10,000 nt of DNA, taken from contig UQXM01000061.1 in the NCBI GenBank assembly GCA_900545035.1, positions 1 to 10,000 of the forward strand, given 5' to 3'. The position numbers and the translations under genes are program-made. Positions 7,075 through 10,000 of this stretch are shown here, piece by piece (the stretch's first letter is position 1; every line of letters begins with the position of its first letter). Below the pieces are notes generated by a model. The model was not told the origin of the DNA. It did no database searches and worked only from the letters and a program-made list of their open reading frames with translations. The stretch is from an uncultured Fusobacterium sp. (GTDB taxonomy: Bacteria; Fusobacteriota; Fusobacteriia; Fusobacteriales; Fusobacteriaceae).

Positions 7075-7101
7075 TCTGCCGAAAAGTAACGGAGGATATT
7101 T

Positions 7102-8085
7102 ATGAGTTATTTGGAAATAAAAAATGTAAATAAATATTATGGAAAATTCCATGCTTTGAAAAATATAAATCTTACCATAGAGAAAGGGGAGTTTATCTCC
7201 TTTCTCGGTCCGTCAGGCTGTGGAAAAACTACTCTTCTGAGAGTTATTTCAGGTCTTGAAGAACTTAATTCCGGAAATATTTTTTTAAAAGGAAAAGACA
7301 TTTCCAATCTTCACCCATCAAAAAGAAACTTTTCAATAGTTTTTCAATCTTATGCACTTTTTCCAAATATGACAGTGTGGGAAAACATAGCTTACGGGCT
7401 TGAAAATAAAAAAATGCCGAAAGATAAAATCAAGGATAAAGTTCTTGAAGTTTTGGAAATGGTAGGTCTTGCCGGAATAAGCGGAAAATATCCCAATGAA
7501 ATGAGCGGAGGACAGCAGCAGAGAGTTGCCCTTGCAAGAGCAATAGCTCTTGAACCCGATGTACTTCTTTTGGATGAGCCTCTTTCAGCTCTTGATGCAA
7601 AAGTAAGAGAAAAACTTAGAAATGATATAAAAATGCTTCAAAAAAAATTAGGTCTTACTACAATAATGGTAACACATGACCAAGAAGAAGCTCTTTCTGT
7701 TTCGGACAAAATAATGGTAATGCAGTCGGGGATTGTTATGCAGGTAGGAACTCCGAGAGAAATTTATGAAAAACCAAATTCTCTTTTTGTGGCAGATTTT
7801 ATTGGAAAAATTAATTTTCTGAGCGACGGAAATTCAATCCGCCCCGAACATATTAAAGTAGTTTCTGAAATAAATACGGAAACACCGAACAAAACAGTTA
7901 TGAGAGAGGTTGAAAGCTGGGAATATCTTGGTCCTTCATACAGACTGTTTTTCAGAAACAATAAAAATCTTTTAAAAGTAGAAGTTCCATGCAATATGGT
8001 AGATGAAAAAAATCTGCAGGCAGGAAGCAAATTTTTGCTTGAATTTGATGAAAACTACTATATTTCATTTGAAAACAGGGTGTGA
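7102..8085 (+). CDS. 2-aminoethylphosphonate-type ABC transporter ATP-binding protein (PhnT2-like)
   Basis: A 327-aa cytoplasmic ATPase that powers import. All nucleotide-binding elements are intact: Walker A GPSGCGKTT (36-44), Q-loop VFQSYALFP (80-88, Q82), signature MSGGQQQR (134-141, Met in place of the usual Leu), Walker B VLLLDEP (154-160), D-loop SALD (162-165) and switch His in VTHDQEEA (190-197). The C-terminal part (about 238-327) contains SIRPEHIKV (245-253), typical of a TOBE domain of the CUT1/iron/polyamine/phosphonate subfamily. GGAGG lies seven bases before ATG 7102. The stop overlaps the area of the permease start, showing translational coupling. Specificity comes from the partner proteins, not from this subunit. 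Confidence 0.92.
   Translation: MSYLEIKNVNKYYGKFHALKNINLTIEKGEFISFLGPSGCGKTTLLRVISGLEELNSGNIFLKGKDISNLHPSKRNFSIVFQSYALFPNMTVWENIAYGLENKKMPKDKIKDKVLEVLEMVGLAGISGKYPNEMSGGQQQRVALARAIALEPDVLLLDEPLSALDAKVREKLRNDIKMLQKKLGLTTIMVTHDQEEALSVSDKIMVMQSGIVMQVGTPREIYEKPNSLFVADFIGKINFLSDGNSIRPEHIKVVSEINTETPNKTVMREVESWEYLGPSYRLFFRNNKNLLKVEVPCNMVDEKNLQAGSKFLLEFDENYYISFENRV
8076..8081 (+). promoter_or_regulatory. Ribosome binding site deciding the permease start
   Basis: CAGGGT at the end of the ATPase gene is about 7 bases from ATG 8088. An in-frame GTG at 8082 is adjacent to the site, too close to be used, so 8088 is the preferred start. Confidence 0.5.
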
Positions 8086-8087
8086 TT

Positions 8088-9830
8088 ATGAAAAAAGCAA
8101 AAATGGAAAAAACAAAAGATGAAGTTATAAAAGATATACTTACTCTGTTTATTCTGGTTTTTCTTGCTGTAATTATTATCTGTCCTCTGGGGCTTCTTGT
8201 AGCAAAATCTTTTCAGAATAATACAGGAGAATTTGTAGGATTTCAAAATTTCTGCGAATATTTTACAAATAAAAATACAATAATATCCCTGAAAAACACT
8301 CTGTTTATTTCAACTCTGTCAAGTGTGATATCAATAATTATGGCTTTTACATTTGCTTACGGTATTCAGAGAACAACAATAAAATTTAAAGGAATTTTCA
8401 AATATATAGGAATGCTTCCTCTTTTTGCTCCGACAATGATGCATGGAATTGCTCTTGTATATATGTTCGGGAGAAAAGGGGCTGTAACAACCGGATTTTT
8501 TGAAAAATTCCCGTCTTTGGCATTTGATATAAATCTCTACGGACCGACCGGAATAATTATTGCAGAAGTGCTGTATATTTTTCCGCAGGTTTTTCTTGTG
8601 CTTAATATTGCACTGTCAGTAACAGATTACAGATTGTATGAAGCTGCTGATATGCTTGGAACTTCAAATTTCAGAAAATTTTTTACAATTACTCTGCCAA
8701 ATATAAAATACGGATTTATTTCTTCATTTATAATTGCTTTTATTCTTACATTTACAGACTTCGGGGCTCCGAAAGTTGTGGGCGGAAATTACAGTGTTCT
8801 TGCCACTGATGTATATATAAAAGTTGTGGGGCAGAATAATATGGCTATGGGAGCTGTTGTCAGCATTATTCTTTTAATTCCGTCAGTGATTGCTTTTATT
8901 ATAGATCAAAGAGTTCAGAAAAAACAAAGTGTGGTATTTAATGCAAAATCAAAAATGTATGTTCCCAAAAAAGATATATTCAGAGATATATTCTATTATA
9001 TTTATATGATTCTTGTATCTCTGTTCATAATCTCTGTATTTGTTACAATTTTTGTTTCGGCATTTTCAAAACTGTGGCCTTATGATTTAAGTTTCAGTTT
9101 GAAAAATTTTAAATTTTATGATTATAACGGAGGAGCGGTACTTTTCTTTAAAAACTCGTTTATTCTTGCTCTCCTTTCAGGAATAATAGGAACATCTATG
9201 ACTTTTATGAGTGCATATCTGATTGAGAAAAAAGAAAAGAAAACTTTTGCAGACAAAATGATTTACTTTTTATCAATCATACCTCTTGCTCTGCCCGGAA
9301 TGGTTATCGGTATATCATTTATATTTTTCTTTAACAAAACATCTTTCGGAATACCTTTTACAAATTTTTCTGTTGCAAATCCTTTCCATTTGTTGTATAA
9401 AACAATATGGATAATGGTTCTTGCAAATGTAATTCACTTTTACTCAATATCTTTTTTAACAGCAAACACAGCTCTTAAAAAACTGGATAAAGAGTTTGAA
9501 AGAGTATCTCTTTCAATAGGAATTCCTTGGTACAAAACATTTATTCATGTAACATTTCCAATGTGTGCAGATGCAGTTCTTGAAATATTCTTCTATTATT
9601 TTATAAATTCAATGGTAACTATTTCGGCTCTGGTATTTCTGTATACATCAAACCTTAATCTGCTGGCTGTTGTTGTAATAAATCTTGATGATGCAGGAGA
9701 AATTGCAAAAGCTTCTGCCATGTCCATTATAATTTTGGGAACAAATGTTGTCGTAAAAATAATTTACCAGATAATTTTAAAAATAATTAAAAATAAAAAA
9801 AATAAAAGAGAAAAACAAGGAGATGAATAA
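8088..9830 (+). CDS. 2-aminoethylphosphonate-type ABC transporter permease, fused two-domain (PhnU2-like)
   Basis: A 580-aa inner-membrane protein joining two binding-protein-dependent permease domains in one chain, as in FbpB-type and PhnU2/AepW-type permeases. About twelve membrane segments are visible, six per half (first half about 15-275, second about 300-565), joined by a polar linker near 272-298 (DQRVQKKQ to PKKD). The first half has a standard EAA loop for docking the ATPase: YEAADMLGTSNFRKFFTITLP (res 184-204, with E185, G191 and P204). The second half has a degenerate version around FERVSLSIGIPWYKTF (470-485) ending at P491. It begins two bases after the ATPase stop and ends three bases before phnX. 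A long A-rich Lys/Asn C-terminal tail is ordinary for this genome. Confidence 0.9.
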   Translation: MKKAKMEKTKDEVIKDILTLFILVFLAVIIICPLGLLVAKSFQNNTGEFVGFQNFCEYFTNKNTIISLKNTLFISTLSSVISIIMAFTFAYGIQRTTIKFKGIFKYIGMLPLFAPTMMHGIALVYMFGRKGAVTTGFFEKFPSLAFDINLYGPTGIIIAEVLYIFPQVFLVLNIALSVTDYRLYEAADMLGTSNFRKFFTITLPNIKYGFISSFIIAFILTFTDFGAPKVVGGNYSVLATDVYIKVVGQNNMAMGAVVSIILLIPSVIAFIIDQRVQKKQSVVFNAKSKMYVPKKDIFRDIFYYIYMILVSLFIISVFVTIFVSAFSKLWPYDLSFSLKNFKFYDYNGGAVLFFKNSFILALLSGIIGTSMTFMSAYLIEKKEKKTFADKMIYFLSIIPLALPGMVIGISFIFFFNKTSFGIPFTNFSVANPFHLLYKTIWIMVLANVIHFYSISFLTANTALKKLDKEFERVSLSIGIPWYKTFIHVTFPMCADAVLEIFFYYFINSMVTISALVFLYTSNLNLLAVVVINLDDAGEIAKASAMSIIILGTNVVVKIIYQIILKIIKNKKNKREKQGDE

Positions 9831-9833
9831 TTT

Positions 9834-9989
9834 ATGAAAAAAATAGAACTGGCTGTATTTGACTGGGCAGGAACAACAATAGATTACGGGTGCTTTGCTC
9901 CTGTCAAAGTATTTCTGGAAGTATTCAGAGAAAAAGGAATAGATGTTACTCTTGACGAAGCAATCCCCAATTATAGATTATATTATTAA
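9834..9989 (+). pseudogene. phnX: Phosphonoacetaldehyde hydrolase, 5' fragment, disrupted
   Basis: PhnX cleaves the C-P bond of phosphonoacetaldehyde to acetaldehyde and phosphate, after PhnW has deaminated AEP. The first 43 residues match the HAD-family enzyme closely: AVFDWAGTTIDYGCFAPVKVF (res 7-27) carries nucleophile Asp10 and the Ala12 typical of this subfamily. Homology then ends abruptly: after LDEA (40-43), where family members continue with a basic residue and PMG, the frame reads IPNYRLYY and stops at 9987-9989. The Schiff-base lysine (Lys53 in the Bacillus cereus enzyme) would lie just past the break, so the fragment cannot be active. Other plus frames after 9962 do not restore the expected residues, so a simple one-base shift is unlikely. 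AAGGAG precedes ATG 9834; the gene is in the transporter operon. Confidence 0.8.
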
Positions 9990-10000
9990 CGTATTGATTC
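9963..10000. other. Unrelated sequence at junction inside phnX
   Basis: The last 38 bases are AT-rich, contain stops, and do not continue phnX in any plus frame. They could be the end of an inserted mobile element, a rearrangement breakpoint, or a chimeric contig end. Too little is visible to identify an inverted repeat or target duplication. Confidence 0.5.

Noticed and set aside
8082..8087. GTG start of the permease at 8082
   Set aside because: The AGGG site is directly adjacent to this codon, too close for initiation; ATG 8088 has proper spacing.
6049..9830. Ferric-iron (Fbp/Afu-type) importer
   Set aside because: The protein class is related, but phnX follows three bases after the permease in the same operon, and an AEP-type system explains the set better. 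Not fully excluded.
9954..10000. Simple frameshift in phnX
   Set aside because: After 9962 neither alternative plus frame gives the expected R-x-PMG and catalytic Lys region; the nucleotide sequence itself diverges.
1..10000. CRISPR array, tRNA or rRNA genes
   Set aside because: No regularly spaced repeats and no cloverleaf or rRNA-like segments were seen on either strand.

Overview
The window is AT-rich, roughly 30% GC by eye, with AGA/ATA/AAA-heavy coding and GGAGG-type ribosome binding sites. It encodes a lipoprotein solute-binding protein. Overall style and gene content suggest a Fusobacterium-like anaerobe (Fusobacteriota) or, less likely, a low-GC Clostridia. The taxon is an inference from composition and gene content, not from a marker gene.

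Left part, minus strand (about 3410 down to 1): a four-gene operon reads from a good promoter (TTGACA-N17-TATACT). It encodes two small multi-pass membrane proteins (238 aa, DUF5058-like, and 223 aa, unrecognised), a PepT-like M20 metallopeptidase (372 aa) and an M20D amidohydrolase that runs off the left edge. Gaps between genes are 20-32 bases. The simplest reading is a two-subunit membrane transporter feeding a peptide or N-acyl/amidated amino-acid substrate to two cytoplasmic metallohydrolases.

Middle, minus strand (3481-5862): a 424-aa regulator has an unfamiliar N-terminal half, a possible degenerate GGDEF/cyclase-like middle and a C-terminal winged HTH. It is followed by its own terminator hairpin and sits directly upstream of the membrane-protein operon, which it may control. 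Its promoter region contains a 9-bp inverted repeat around an extended -10. A palindrome lies in the leader of the operon. Upstream of the regulator is a stand-alone biotin synthase gene, bioB, whose start is best placed at an internal Met at 5862.

Right part, plus strand (6049-10000): diverging from bioB is a tight operon for an ABC importer of the 2-aminoethylphosphonate (AEP) class. It encodes a lipoprotein binding protein, an ATPase and a fused two-domain permease, followed immediately by phnX (phosphonoacetaldehyde hydrolase). Together they suggest AEP uptake and use through the phosphonatase route; the transaminase PhnW is not in the window. phnX is broken: homology stops after residue 43 at base 9962, the frame meets a stop at 9987-9989, and the last 38 bases look unrelated. 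This is an insertion or rearrangement junction, or an assembly artefact.
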